Positions 7,421 through 16,037 of a stretch of DNA of 64,000 nucleotides are shown here, piece by piece. The first letter of the stretch is position 1; every line of letters starts with the position of its first letter. The notes under the pieces were generated by a model, which was given only the letters and a program-made list of their open reading frames with translations, made no database searches and was not told the DNA's origin. This stretch comes from CAZGRP01 sp964527995 (GTDB lineage: Bacteria; Zhuqueibacterota; Zhuqueibacteria; Oceanimicrobiales; CAZGRP01). A program made the position numbers and the translations under genes. Location of the stretch: assembly GCA_964527995.1 (NCBI GenBank), contig CAZGRP010000008.1, positions 1 through 64,000 on the forward strand, in the 5' to 3' direction.

Positions 7421-8971
7421 CTACATGTTCATCCCAAGGTTTCTGTCCAGGCTGCGATACTGGATCGCCTCGCTGATGAACTCGGGCTGGATTCTCTCCG
7501 CACCTTCGAGATCGGCGATGGTGCGGGCGACCTTGAGGATTCGGTCGTACGCACGGGCCGACAGGCCCAGGCGGGTGATGGCCATCTTGAGAAGCTCCTG
7601 ACCGCGATCGTCTACCCGGCAGAAGGCGCGGATCTCCTTTGACTCCATGTGGGCATTGCAGTAGACGCGCCGCCGGCCCTGGAATCGCTCCAGTTGTATC
7701 CTGCGTGCCTGCTCCACCCTGCGGCGCACCACGGCCGATGACTCGCCGCTGACCTTGCTGGAAAGGTCCTGGTAGCGCACTGCAGGCACCTCGATGTGGA
7801 TGTCGATTCGATCAAGAAGCGGGCCCGAAATCCTTGACAGGTAGCGTTGAATCTGCGGCGGCGTGCAGGAGCATTCGTTGTTGGGATCGGTGCTGTAGCC
7901 GCACGGGCACGGATTCATCGCGGCGGCCAGCATGAAACGCGCCGGATAGGTCAGTGATAGCGAGGCCCGGGCAATGGTCACACGGCCGTCTTCCAGCGGT
8001 TGGCGCATCACTTCGAGGACGTTTTTCTTGAACTCCGGCAATTCGTCGAGAAAAAGAACGCCGTTGTGGGCCAGGCTCACCTCTCCCGGCCGCGGCACGT
8101 GACCACCACCGATCAACCCGGCATCGCTGATGGTGTGATGCGGCGCCCGAAAGGGACGGGTGGCGATCAGCGCCGTATCGGGAGGCAGCCGGCCGGCAAC
8201 CGAGTGGATCTTGGTGGTCTCGATGGCCTCTTCCAGGGTCATGTCGGGGAGAATGGTCGGCAGGCGTTTGGCCAGCATGGTCTTCCCCGACCCCGGGGGC
8301 CCGATCATGATGATGTTGTGCCCGCCGGCCGCGGCGACCTCCAGTGCCCGCTTGACATGCTCCTGTCCCTTGACGTCCTGAAAGTCGATCACATAGTCAC
8401 GACTCTGGGAAAAGACCTCCGCCAGGTCGACCCTGTAGGGAGCAGGGTCGACGTCGCCGTTGAGGAGATCTACGGCTTCGCCCAGGCTGCCGACGGGGAA
8501 GACGTGGACGCCCTCCACCATGGCTGCTTCCTTGGCGTTTTCACTTGGCAGAATCAGACCATCCACTTCCCGGCCCTTGACCGCCACGGCGATCGGCAGG
8601 GCACCGTGAATCGGCCTCAAAGTGCCGTCGAGCGACAGTTCTCCGAGGACGACGTAGCGACTGAGATTGTCACGTTGGAGCTGGCCGGAAGCTGACAGGA
8701 TGCCGACAGCCATGGGCAGGTCGAAGGCTGATCCTTCTTTGCGGATGTCGGCGGGCGCCAGGTTGATGGTGACACGCTTTTGAGGAAAGCGGAAGCCCGA
8801 GTTCTTGATGGCCGCCCAGACTCGTTCTTTCGATTCTCTGACAGCGCCTTCAGGCAGTCCCACCGTGGAGATGGCTGGCAGGTTGCCTTCCAGATGGGTT
8901 TCAACCTCGACGATGTAGGCATCGATGCCAAGGACTGCGGCGCTGAGGACCTTGGAAAGGTAGCCCCCCAA
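7421..8971 (-). CDS. comM: ComM/YifB family Mg-chelatase-like AAA+ ATPase
   Basis: 516 residues, the normal family length. The N-terminal Lon-protease-like domain (about 1-170) includes VETHLEGNLPAISTVGLPEG and INLAPADIRKEGSAFDLPMA; the AAA+ core carries Walker A GPPGSGKTML near residue 223 and a Walker B-like LFLDELPEF; a zinc-type CPCGYSTDPNNECSC and a C-terminal YifB domain follow. In Vibrio, ComM is a hexameric helicase that promotes branch migration during natural transformation, so a role in recombination of incoming DNA is inferred. The start is TTG at 8971, supported by AAGGAGG five bases upstream, and a near-consensus promoter lies at 9009-9037. Confidence 0.93.
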   Translation of the reverse strand: MGGYLSKVLSAAVLGIDAYIVEVETHLEGNLPAISTVGLPEGAVRESKERVWAAIKNSGFRFPQKRVTINLAPADIRKEGSAFDLPMAVGILSASGQLQRDNLSRYVVLGELSLDGTLRPIHGALPIAVAVKGREVDGLILPSENAKEAAMVEGVHVFPVGSLGEAVDLLNGDVDPAPYRVDLAEVFSQSRDYVIDFQDVKGQEHVKRALEVAAAGGHNIIMIGPPGSGKTMLAKRLPTILPDMTLEEAIETTKIHSVAGRLPPDTALIATRPFRAPHHTISDAGLIGGGHVPRPGEVSLAHNGVLFLDELPEFKKNVLEVMRQPLEDGRVTIARASLSLTYPARFMLAAAMNPCPCGYSTDPNNECSCTPPQIQRYLSRISGPLLDRIDIHIEVPAVRYQDLSSKVSGESSAVVRRRVEQARRIQLERFQGRRRVYCNAHMESKEIRAFCRVDDRGQELLKMAITRLGLSARAYDRILKVARTIADLEGAERIQPEFISEAIQYRSLDRNLGMNM

Positions 8972-9008
8972 TGTCCCCTCCTTCCTGGGATGAATCCGTT
9001 CGGGCTAG

Positions 9009-9037
9009 TATATACAAAATGACCAGAATATTGTCAA
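9009..9037 (-). promoter_or_regulatory. Sigma70-type promoter for comM
   Basis: Read on the minus strand: TTGACA (9037-9032), a 17-base spacer and TATATA (9014-9009), close to the housekeeping consensus. It lies about 40 bases ahead of the TTG start of comM and points toward it. A plus-strand promoter sits back to back 26 bases away. Confidence 0.75.
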
Positions 9038-9063
9038 CAACAATCTTGAGATCAAAAAAAGAC

Positions 9064-9092
9064 TTGACTTTTTTGTTCGTTGTAATTAAAAT
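9064..9092 (+). promoter_or_regulatory. Sigma70-type promoter for the 9.1 kb small RNA
   Basis: TTGACT (9064-9069), 17 bases, TAAAAT (9087-9092). Predicted start of transcription is near 9099, and no open reading frame follows before the terminator at 9206-9240, which argues for an RNA product. Confidence 0.6.
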
Positions 9093-9098
9093 GACAAT

Positions 9099-9240
9099 AA
9101 GCTCATAGGTAGTTTCTGCCAACCTCTACGGAGGAAGCCTCGAGAGGACTGGGAGCGGCTGGTAGGCACAACTTCCGTTCTTGATGGTCTTTGAAAAGCT
9201 GTACTCGTCGAAATGGAGTTATCGTTTCGACGTTTTTGTT
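9099..9240 (+). ncRNA. Candidate small RNA with own promoter and terminator
   Basis: About 142 nt between a promoter (9064-9092) and a terminator (9206-9240), with no convincing coding frame. The body folds: GG-AGTT at 9108-9114 pairs with AACT-CC at 9170-9176 (one mismatch), and TGCC-ACC at 9117-9124 pairs with GGT-GGCA at 9161-9168 (one mismatch). Inside, CCTC-TACG-GAGG forms a hairpin at 9123-9134, and AGCC pairs with GGCT at 9136-9139 and 9157-9160. Four GGA triplets occur, one of them in the 11-nt terminator loop, which might suit a CsrA/RsmA-type protein, but that number is not far from chance. I do not recognise an Rfam family. It could also be a leader that normally ends before prkA. 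Confidence 0.55.
9206..9240 (+). terminator. Rho-independent terminator of the candidate small RNA
   Basis: CGTCGAAA (9206-9213) pairs perfectly with TTTCGACG (9225-9232) around an 11-nt loop, followed by TTTTTGTT. Confidence 0.75.
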
Positions 9241-9248
9241 TATAGGGG

Positions 9249-9265
9249 TGAGACGGTTCGTCTCA
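9249..9265. promoter_or_regulatory. Perfect 7+7 inverted repeat, operator-like
   Basis: TGAGACG-GTT-CGTCTCA is a perfect 17-base inverted repeat just past the small RNA terminator and about 400 bases ahead of prkA. No T-run follows, so a protein-binding site is more likely than a terminator. No known operator matched by eye. Confidence 0.35.
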
Positions 9266-9525
9266 TCATGTGACAAGACCGCCAAAAGGCAGTACGACGC
9301 CGGGCGACAGGTAGCCGGTCCGCTGGAAACAGCCCACGAAGCGGCGGTCGCCGAATAGGAAAATCTTTCCCGTCCACGTCGCCCAGCAACGCTAGTCGAA
9401 GACAAACAGACCTTTCCATTCCTATCCATCGCGATCCTTAGCGCATCTCCACTAATCCAAGGACTCACAGTCGTTTAGGAGGGACGCACCGTACCTGTCG
9501 GCGCCGGTAGAGAGGCTTACAGTTC

Positions 9526-9541
9526 TGGCCTCATATTTGCA
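9526..9541 (+). promoter_or_regulatory. Sigma54-like -24/-12 promoter ahead of prkA
   Basis: TGGC (9526-9529) and TTGCA (9537-9541) have exactly the spacing of the sigma54 consensus, GG and GC being 10 bases apart; the three bases after TGGC do not match. Predicted transcription start near 9552 gives a 117-base prkA leader. In Escherichia coli the homologous yeaG-yeaH operon is sigma54/NtrC-dependent, so the location makes sense. The rest of 9266-9668 shows no gene. Confidence 0.45.
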
Positions 9542-9668
9542 TAGACTTATTCAAAACTGAATTCGAAATGTCTTATAGGTTGTACAGTGTTACTGATTGT
9601 GAGGGTGACTTAAAACCAAGTGCTTGCAATAAGCCATCCAGTTACCCGAGCATGGAGGTGAATTAATC

Positions 9669-11744
9669 ATGGAAGCGACTGCCCAGACCGCCGAACCCAA
9701 GAGTATCGTCTCGATGATCGGCAATCTGCAGAATCTCGAGACCTATCAGCAGCTCAACTGGGAGGGCACTTTCGAGGAGTACCTGGAGATCGTCCGGCAG
9801 AACCCTCGCGTGACCCGCAACGCCTTCCAGCGCATCCACGACATGATCCTCTCCTACGGGACCGAGGAAATCGTCCTGAACAAGGAGAAGCTCATCAAGT
9901 ACAGGTTCTTCGATGATCCCGTCGACGGCGGCCGGGACGCCATCTACGGTCTCGAGCGCCCTCTGATGAAGATCGTCCACCTGTTCAAGTCGGCGGCCAA
10001 GGGCTACGGCACCGAGAAGCGTGTCTTCCTCCTGCACGGGCCGGTCGGCAGCTCCAAGAGCACCATCGTCCGTCTCTTGAAGAAAGGACTGGAAGCCTAC
10101 TCTCGCACGCCCGAAGGGGCCGTTTTCACCTATAGTTGGAAACAGGAAGGCAAGAACGGTGAAACCGATTGGGTCTCCTGCCCGATGCACGAGGAGCCGT
10201 TGCACCTCATCCCCGAAGAGTTCCGCCAGCAAGCCATGGACTTGCTCAATGCCGGCCGCCCCGAGTCGGAGTGGGTCAAGATCGAGGGCGAGCTTTGCCC
10301 CTTCTGCCGGCAGACCTTCCGCGAGTTGCTGCGCAAGTATAACGGCGACTGGACACGTGTCATCAGCGACGTGCGAGTGCGGCGCCTGATTCTGTCCGAG
10401 AAGGACCGTATCGGCATCGGCACCTTCCAGCCTAAGGATGAGAAGAATCAGGACTCGACGGAACTGACGGGCGATATCAACTACCGTAAGATTGCCGAGT
10501 ACGGTTCCGAATCCGATCCGCGGGCTTTCAATTTCGACGGCGAGTTCAACATTGCCAACCGCGGGCTCATCGAGTTCATCGAAGTGTTGAAGCTGGACGT
10601 GGCTTTTCTCTACGACCTGCTCGGGGCTTCGCAAGAACACAAGATCAAGCCGAAGAAGTTCGCTCAGACCGACATCGACGAAGTGATCATCGGGCATACC
10701 AACGAGCCGGAATACCGCAAGCTGCAGTCCAATGAATTCATGGAGGCCCTGCGGGACCGGACGGTGAAGATCGACATCCCGTACATCACCAAGCTGGACG
10801 ACGAGATCAAGATCTACGAAAAGGACTACAACCAGGAAAAGATCAAGGGCAAGCACATCGCGCCGCACACCATCGAGATGGCGGCCATGTGGGCCGTGCT
10901 GACCCGGCTCGAAGAGCCGAAGAAGGCCAACCTCACCCTGCTGCAAAAGCTCAAGCTGTACAACGGCAAGTCCCTCCCGGGCTTCACGGAAGACAACATC
11001 AAGGAGCTGCGCGCTGAGGCGGCCCGCGAAGGCATGGATGGCATTTCGCCGCGCTACATCCAGGACAAAATCTCCAACGCCCTGGTCGATGAGGAAGGCG
11101 AAGGTTGCATCAACCCGTTTATGGTGCTCAACGAGATCGAGGAAGGTCTGTGGCACCACTCGCTGATCACCACCGAAGAACAACGCAAGCGCTTCCGCGA
11201 CCTGCTTGCCGTGGTGAAAGAGGAATACGAGGATATCGTGAAGAACGAGGTGCAGCGTGCAATCGCTGCCGACGAGGAGGCCTTGAAGCGACTGTGTGGT
11301 AACTATATTGACAACGTCAAGGCCTACACCCAGAAAGAGAAGGTAAAGAATAAGTACACCGGCGCCGACGAAGAACCGGACGAGCGCCTGATGAGGTCGA
11401 TCGAGGAAAAGATCGACATCCCGGAGAGCCGCAAGGACGACTTCCGGCGTGAGATCATGAACTACATCGGCGCTTTGGCGCTCGAAGGCAAGACCTTCGA
11501 CTACCGCTCCAACGAGCGGCTGCAAAAGGCGCTGGAACTCAAGCTCTTCGAAGACCAGAAGGACAGCATCAAGCTCACCACCCTTATCTCCAGCGTGGTC
11601 GACAAAGAGACCCAGGAGAAGATCGACGTCGTCAAGTCGCGCATGATCAAGTACTACGGCTACTGCGATATTTGCGCCACCGACGTGCTCAACTTTGTTG
11701 CCAGCATCTTCGCCCGCGGCGACGTCAAAGACTCTGACCGGTAA
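9669..11744 (+). CDS. prkA: PrkA family serine protein kinase (AAA+ ATPase)
   Basis: 691 residues, normal for PrkA (YeaG in E. coli). The N-terminal AAA-like domain has the P-loop GPVGSSKST near residue 120 and a cysteine-containing insert (CPMHEEP, then CPFCRQ); the C-terminal half is the PrkA kinase domain with long acidic helices. PrkA proteins are linked to nitrogen starvation, stationary-phase survival and, in Bacillus, sporulation; kinase versus protease activity is debated. A GGAGG site lies 10 bases before the ATG. It heads the conserved prkA-yeaH-spoVR triad. A 717-residue frame on the opposite strand is a codon-bias shadow. Confidence 0.97.
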   Translation: MEATAQTAEPKSIVSMIGNLQNLETYQQLNWEGTFEEYLEIVRQNPRVTRNAFQRIHDMILSYGTEEIVLNKEKLIKYRFFDDPVDGGRDAIYGLERPLMKIVHLFKSAAKGYGTEKRVFLLHGPVGSSKSTIVRLLKKGLEAYSRTPEGAVFTYSWKQEGKNGETDWVSCPMHEEPLHLIPEEFRQQAMDLLNAGRPESEWVKIEGELCPFCRQTFRELLRKYNGDWTRVISDVRVRRLILSEKDRIGIGTFQPKDEKNQDSTELTGDINYRKIAEYGSESDPRAFNFDGEFNIANRGLIEFIEVLKLDVAFLYDLLGASQEHKIKPKKFAQTDIDEVIIGHTNEPEYRKLQSNEFMEALRDRTVKIDIPYITKLDDEIKIYEKDYNQEKIKGKHIAPHTIEMAAMWAVLTRLEEPKKANLTLLQKLKLYNGKSLPGFTEDNIKELRAEAAREGMDGISPRYIQDKISNALVDEEGEGCINPFMVLNEIEEGLWHHSLITTEEQRKRFRDLLAVVKEEYEDIVKNEVQRAIAADEEALKRLCGNYIDNVKAYTQKEKVKNKYTGADEEPDERLMRSIEEKIDIPESRKDDFRREIMNYIGALALEGKTFDYRSNERLQKALELKLFEDQKDSIKLTTLISSVVDKETQEKIDVVKSRMIKYYGYCDICATDVLNFVASIFARGDVKDSDR

Positions 11745-11785
11745 CTTTTCGCTGGCGCAGCCGCACTGCACCAGACCATCGCTCC

Positions 11786-11814
11786 GGCGAAGAGGGCGTG
11801 TTGCCCTCTTCGCC
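11786..11814 (+). other. Intercistronic 12-bp hairpin between prkA and yeaH
   Basis: GGCGAAGAGGGC (11786-11797) pairs perfectly with 11803-11814 around a 5-nt loop. No T-run follows, so it is probably not a full terminator; it may protect the prkA transcript from 3' decay or set different levels for prkA and yeaH. Confidence 0.6.
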
Positions 11815-11836
11815 ATCTCCCTCGGGACTAAGACTC

Positions 11837-12940
<1,104 letters not shown>

Positions 12941-12956
12941 CTCCCGCAGCAAGACC

Positions 12957-14447
12957 ATGACCCCTTCGACGAGCTTGCCCTCACAACTGGCTGCCGCTCA
13001 AGAAGAGATCAAAGGATACGCGGCGGAGTATGGCCTCGACTTCTTCGAGACGATCTTCGAGGTGCTGGACTTCGACGAGATCAATGCGGTTGCTGCATAT
13101 GGCGGCTTTCCGACCCGGTATCCGCACTGGCGCTTCGGTATGGAGTACGACTCCCTATCCAAGGGGTACGCCTACGGTCTGCAGAAGATCTACGAAATGG
13201 TCATCAACAATGACCCGTGCTACGCCTACCTGATGCGTTCGAACGGCTTGGTCGATCAGAAGCTCGTTATGGCCCATGTGTACGCCCACTGCGATTTCTT
13301 CAAGAACAACCTGTGGTTCTCCCACACGAACCGAAAGATGATCGACGAGATGGCCAACCACGCCACGAGGATTCGTCGGCATGCAGAGAAGTACGGCGAG
13401 GAGGCAGTGGAGAGCTTTCTCGACCTCTGCATGTCGCTGGAGAACCTGATCGATCCGCATTCGGTGTTCTTCAAGCGCCGGCCCACCCAAAACGACGATG
13501 AAGAAGAAAAGACGCAAGCTCCGAGGCGGTTCAAGAGCAAGGGCTACATGGACGGCTTCATCAATCCACCCGAGGCCTTGCAGAAAGAGCAGCAGCGCCT
13601 GCAGGAGCAAGCCCACGAGCAACACCGGAAGGTCCCGGCCGAGCCCGTGCGCGACATCCTCCTCTTCCTGATCGACCATGCACCGCTGGAACGCTGGCAG
13701 CGCGACATCCTTTCCATCGTGCGTGAGGAAGCGTACTATTTTGCCCCTCAGGCGCAGACGAAAATCATGAACGAAGGCTGGGCCACGTACTGGCACTCGA
13801 AGATCATGACCGAGCGCTGCCTCACCGACGCCGAGGTGATCGACTACGCCGACCACCATTCCGGCACCGTGTACACCTCTCCTGGCCGCCTGAATCCGTA
13901 CAAGCTCGGCCTGGAGCTGTTCCGCGACATCGAAGACCGCTGGAACCGCGGGAAGTTCGGCAAGGAGTATGAAGCGTGCGACGACGTCGAATTGAAAAAG
14001 AAGTGGGACAAGCAGTTGGGGCTCGGCCGTCAAAAGATCTTCGAGGTGCGCAAGCTGTACAACGACGTCATGTTCATCGACGCCTTCCTCACCCCGGAAT
14101 TTTGCCGCGAGCAGAAGCTCTTCGTATACGACTACAACGAGCGGACGGATTTCTACGAAATCTCGGACCGCGACTTCAAGAAGATCAAGCAGCGACTCTT
14201 GTTCAGTCTGACGAACTGGGGTCAGCCGTTCATCTACGTCGAAGAGGCCAACTACCTCAATCGCGGTGAGTTGTATCTGAGGCACCGGCACGAAGGCGTA
14301 GATTTGAAGCTGGACGAAGCACGCGACACTCTGGTGAATCTTTACAAGATCTGGACACGTCCTGTACACCTGGAAACCGTGGTGGAGGAGGTCAAGACGC
14401 TTCTCAGCTATGATGGCGAGGAACATAGCGAAGTTGAGCTTGACTGA
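12957..14447 (+). CDS. spoVR: SpoVR family protein (YcgB)
   Basis: 496 residues from the ATG at 12957; an upstream in-frame extension overlaps yeaH and looks non-coding. Family features include GGFPTRYPHWRFGMEYD near residue 50, AHCDFFKNN, and NEGWATYWHSKIM with its glutamate and histidines, followed by the C-terminal YLNRGELYLRHRHEG. SpoVR was named for spore cortex formation in Bacillus, but it is widespread in non-spore-formers beside prkA and yeaH, so no sporulation is implied. Spacing of 16 bases to yeaH indicates one operon. Confidence 0.96.
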   Translation: MTPSTSLPSQLAAAQEEIKGYAAEYGLDFFETIFEVLDFDEINAVAAYGGFPTRYPHWRFGMEYDSLSKGYAYGLQKIYEMVINNDPCYAYLMRSNGLVDQKLVMAHVYAHCDFFKNNLWFSHTNRKMIDEMANHATRIRRHAEKYGEEAVESFLDLCMSLENLIDPHSVFFKRRPTQNDDEEEKTQAPRRFKSKGYMDGFINPPEALQKEQQRLQEQAHEQHRKVPAEPVRDILLFLIDHAPLERWQRDILSIVREEAYYFAPQAQTKIMNEGWATYWHSKIMTERCLTDAEVIDYADHHSGTVYTSPGRLNPYKLGLELFRDIEDRWNRGKFGKEYEACDDVELKKKWDKQLGLGRQKIFEVRKLYNDVMFIDAFLTPEFCREQKLFVYDYNERTDFYEISDRDFKKIKQRLLFSLTNWGQPFIYVEEANYLNRGELYLRHRHEGVDLKLDEARDTLVNLYKIWTRPVHLETVVEEVKTLLSYDGEEHSEVELD

Positions 14448-14523
14448 GCACTGCCGGGCCGCAGGAGGCTGCTTGGAGCCGGTATTCTTCTGAATCTAGA
14501 CCGTTATCCGGGAGGTGAGTTTG

Positions 14524-15060
14524 ATGACACTAGGCCAGCGAGCGGTTGAACGGCTCAACCTGCTCCGCCAGATGGAAGAGCAGATGAACTTTTCGGTTCG
14601 CAGCATCAAGGGAGACGGGCAGGCATACGTTATCGAGGAACGAGAGAACGACGTTGTGCTGCGTGCAGAAATCGAGGACTACGACAAGTATAGCTGCCGG
14701 TTGCGGAGCCTGAGCATCAACCTTGACGGCGACGGGGCGCCCTCCGAGAGCGAGGCGTCCGAACGGTTGCAGAAACAGGCTGAGGCTGTCAGCCAGACCA
14801 TCCGCTATCTATCCGAGGACCTCGCCCTGATTGAGCTGGACGCCACCAAGCAAGCAGCCCAGCTTCGCAGCTCGCCGCCACAGAAGGGTCCACGTTCGGC
14901 CATCTACTACGAGCTGATGCTCTATAGCGGGAACAGGGCTTTGCTACGCCGATACAATCAGGAAAAGGGCGAGCGCGAGCGGCGGCCGGTGGCTATGACG
15001 CTTACCGAGGAGACCTTCGAACGCTTGGTGAACGATCTCGGCGAGATCGTCGCTGCCTGA
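14524..15060 (+). CDS. Uncharacterised 178-residue protein at the end of the prkA operon
   Basis: I do not recognise the family. The protein starts MTLGQRAVERLNLLRQMEEQ, is mostly helical and charged, has no membrane segment, cysteine cluster or signal peptide, and ends with TLTEETFERLVNDLGEIVAA. The segment YVIEERENDVVLRAEIEDYD suggests a short beta sheet in the first third. The ATG at 14524 is preferred because GGAGG lies 8 bases upstream; a GTG at 14515 overlaps that site. It follows spoVR by 76 bases with no terminator between and precedes a strong terminator, so it probably belongs to the prkA-yeaH-spoVR transcript. Confidence 0.75.
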   Translation: MTLGQRAVERLNLLRQMEEQMNFSVRSIKGDGQAYVIEERENDVVLRAEIEDYDKYSCRLRSLSINLDGDGAPSESEASERLQKQAEAVSQTIRYLSEDLALIELDATKQAAQLRSSPPQKGPRSAIYYELMLYSGNRALLRRYNQEKGERERRPVAMTLTEETFERLVNDLGEIVAA

Positions 15061-15092
15061 ATCGGCTGCGAAATACCCGCGTCACCGAATGC

Positions 15093-15125
15093 GAAAAGCA
15101 GGACACATGTCCTGCTTTTCTTTTT
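15093..15125 (+). terminator. Strong rho-independent terminator of the prkA operon
   Basis: GAAAAGCAGGAC (15093-15104) pairs perfectly with 15109-15120 around a 4-nt loop and is followed by TTTTT. It ends transcription 33 bases after the 178-residue protein gene. Confidence 0.92.
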
Positions 15126-15136
15126 GCAAAAAATGT

Positions 15137-15165
15137 TTGCAAAAGTTATTCTGCCTGCCTACCTT
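15137..15165 (+). promoter_or_regulatory. Possible promoter for the signal-peptidase-like gene
   Basis: TTGCAA (15137-15142), 17 bases, TACCTT (15160-15165), about 95 bases before the start codon. The -10 is weak, but the -35 is identical to that of the FadL gene promoter at 27664. Confidence 0.35.
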
Positions 15166-15260
15166 GAGCCCGTCTAGCAAGGGAAATCACTCGACCACGC
15201 TACGGTTGCTCGCGATATCGGGCTTCAGATTGTGAGGTTCCATCCCGCTCCTCATCGCTT

Positions 15261-15869
15261 ATGAACAAACGCCTGCACCGATTCCTAGTCGCAGCTGCCT
15301 TGACCGCAGCCTTGCTGACTCTGGCCACTGGTCTGGTGAAGACCGGATCGTTTTTCGGCTACAAGAACTATGTCGTATCGCAAGACGGAATGTTTCCAAG
15401 CATTCTGAAGGGCGAACAAATCCTCGTCGACCTGAAAGCCTACTCAGCGGTAAATGACGTGCGGCGAGGAGACGTCGTGGTCTTCACCTACCCCGTGGAC
15501 CCGTCCCTCGACTTCGTCTACCGGGTCATCGGGGTGCCGCGTGACACCATCAGCATCCGTGGCCGGCAGATCTTTGTCAACGGCAGGCGCCTGCGCCATG
15601 ACAAGGTCTCCACAGAAGCGGGTGTAGAAATCGTCGAAGAGTGGTGTGACGGCCAGCGCTACCGTGTAGCGTACGTCGCGGGCCCTGATCACAAGGTTGA
15701 AGTGCAGAATTGGATCGTGGGCGACAGCAGCCTTTATGTACTCGGCGACAATCGCGATCGCGCCTTGGACAGCCGGAGCTGGGGTGAGGTACCGTTCGGT
15801 CAGCTCAAGGGAAAGGCGATTCGCATCTACCTGCCAAAGCGCCTGGGGCGGCTGTTCCGCCGATTGTAG
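15261..15869 (+). CDS. Signal peptidase I (S26) homologue lacking the catalytic Ser-Lys dyad
   Basis: 202 residues with the complete type I signal peptidase architecture: an N-terminal membrane anchor (about 8-26), box B region, RRGDVVVFTYP (68-78), RVIGVPRD (88-95) and box E LGDNRDRALDSRSWGEVP (161-178). The catalytic residues are missing. Where active enzymes have S-x-S-M with the second serine as nucleophile, this protein reads SQDGMFPS, putting glycine at position 43; where the general-base lysine precedes RVIG, there is tyrosine 87. It is therefore probably unable to cleave, unless it uses another mechanism. It could bind preproteins or regulate a true LepB encoded elsewhere. It stands alone between a terminator and a formamidase-like gene. 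Confidence 0.85.
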   Translation: MNKRLHRFLVAAALTAALLTLATGLVKTGSFFGYKNYVVSQDGMFPSILKGEQILVDLKAYSAVNDVRRGDVVVFTYPVDPSLDFVYRVIGVPRDTISIRGRQIFVNGRRLRHDKVSTEAGVEIVEEWCDGQRYRVAYVAGPDHKVEVQNWIVGDSSLYVLGDNRDRALDSRSWGEVPFGQLKGKAIRIYLPKRLGRLFRRL

Positions 15870-16037
15870 CACCGGCCCCAGTCTCGCCACCCCACCGAAG
15901 CGTCGCGTTCGCCCGCGGACTGGTTCAGAAATTCCGCGCCGGTGATTCGTCCCAGGTGCGCGCCCGGTAAGCCGGCAGGAGCGACCGGGCACTTCTCGTG
16001 CACCCATCCCCATTTTCTCACCAACCTGGAGGGAGCC

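Noticed and set aside
9663..11816. 717-residue open frame opposite prkA
   Set aside because: Exact antisense of PrkA; the long frame comes from high-GC codon bias and shows no recognisable motif.
12957..14447. Evidence of sporulation from spoVR
   Set aside because: SpoVR, PrkA and YeaH occur in many non-spore-formers, and no sporulation genes are in the window.
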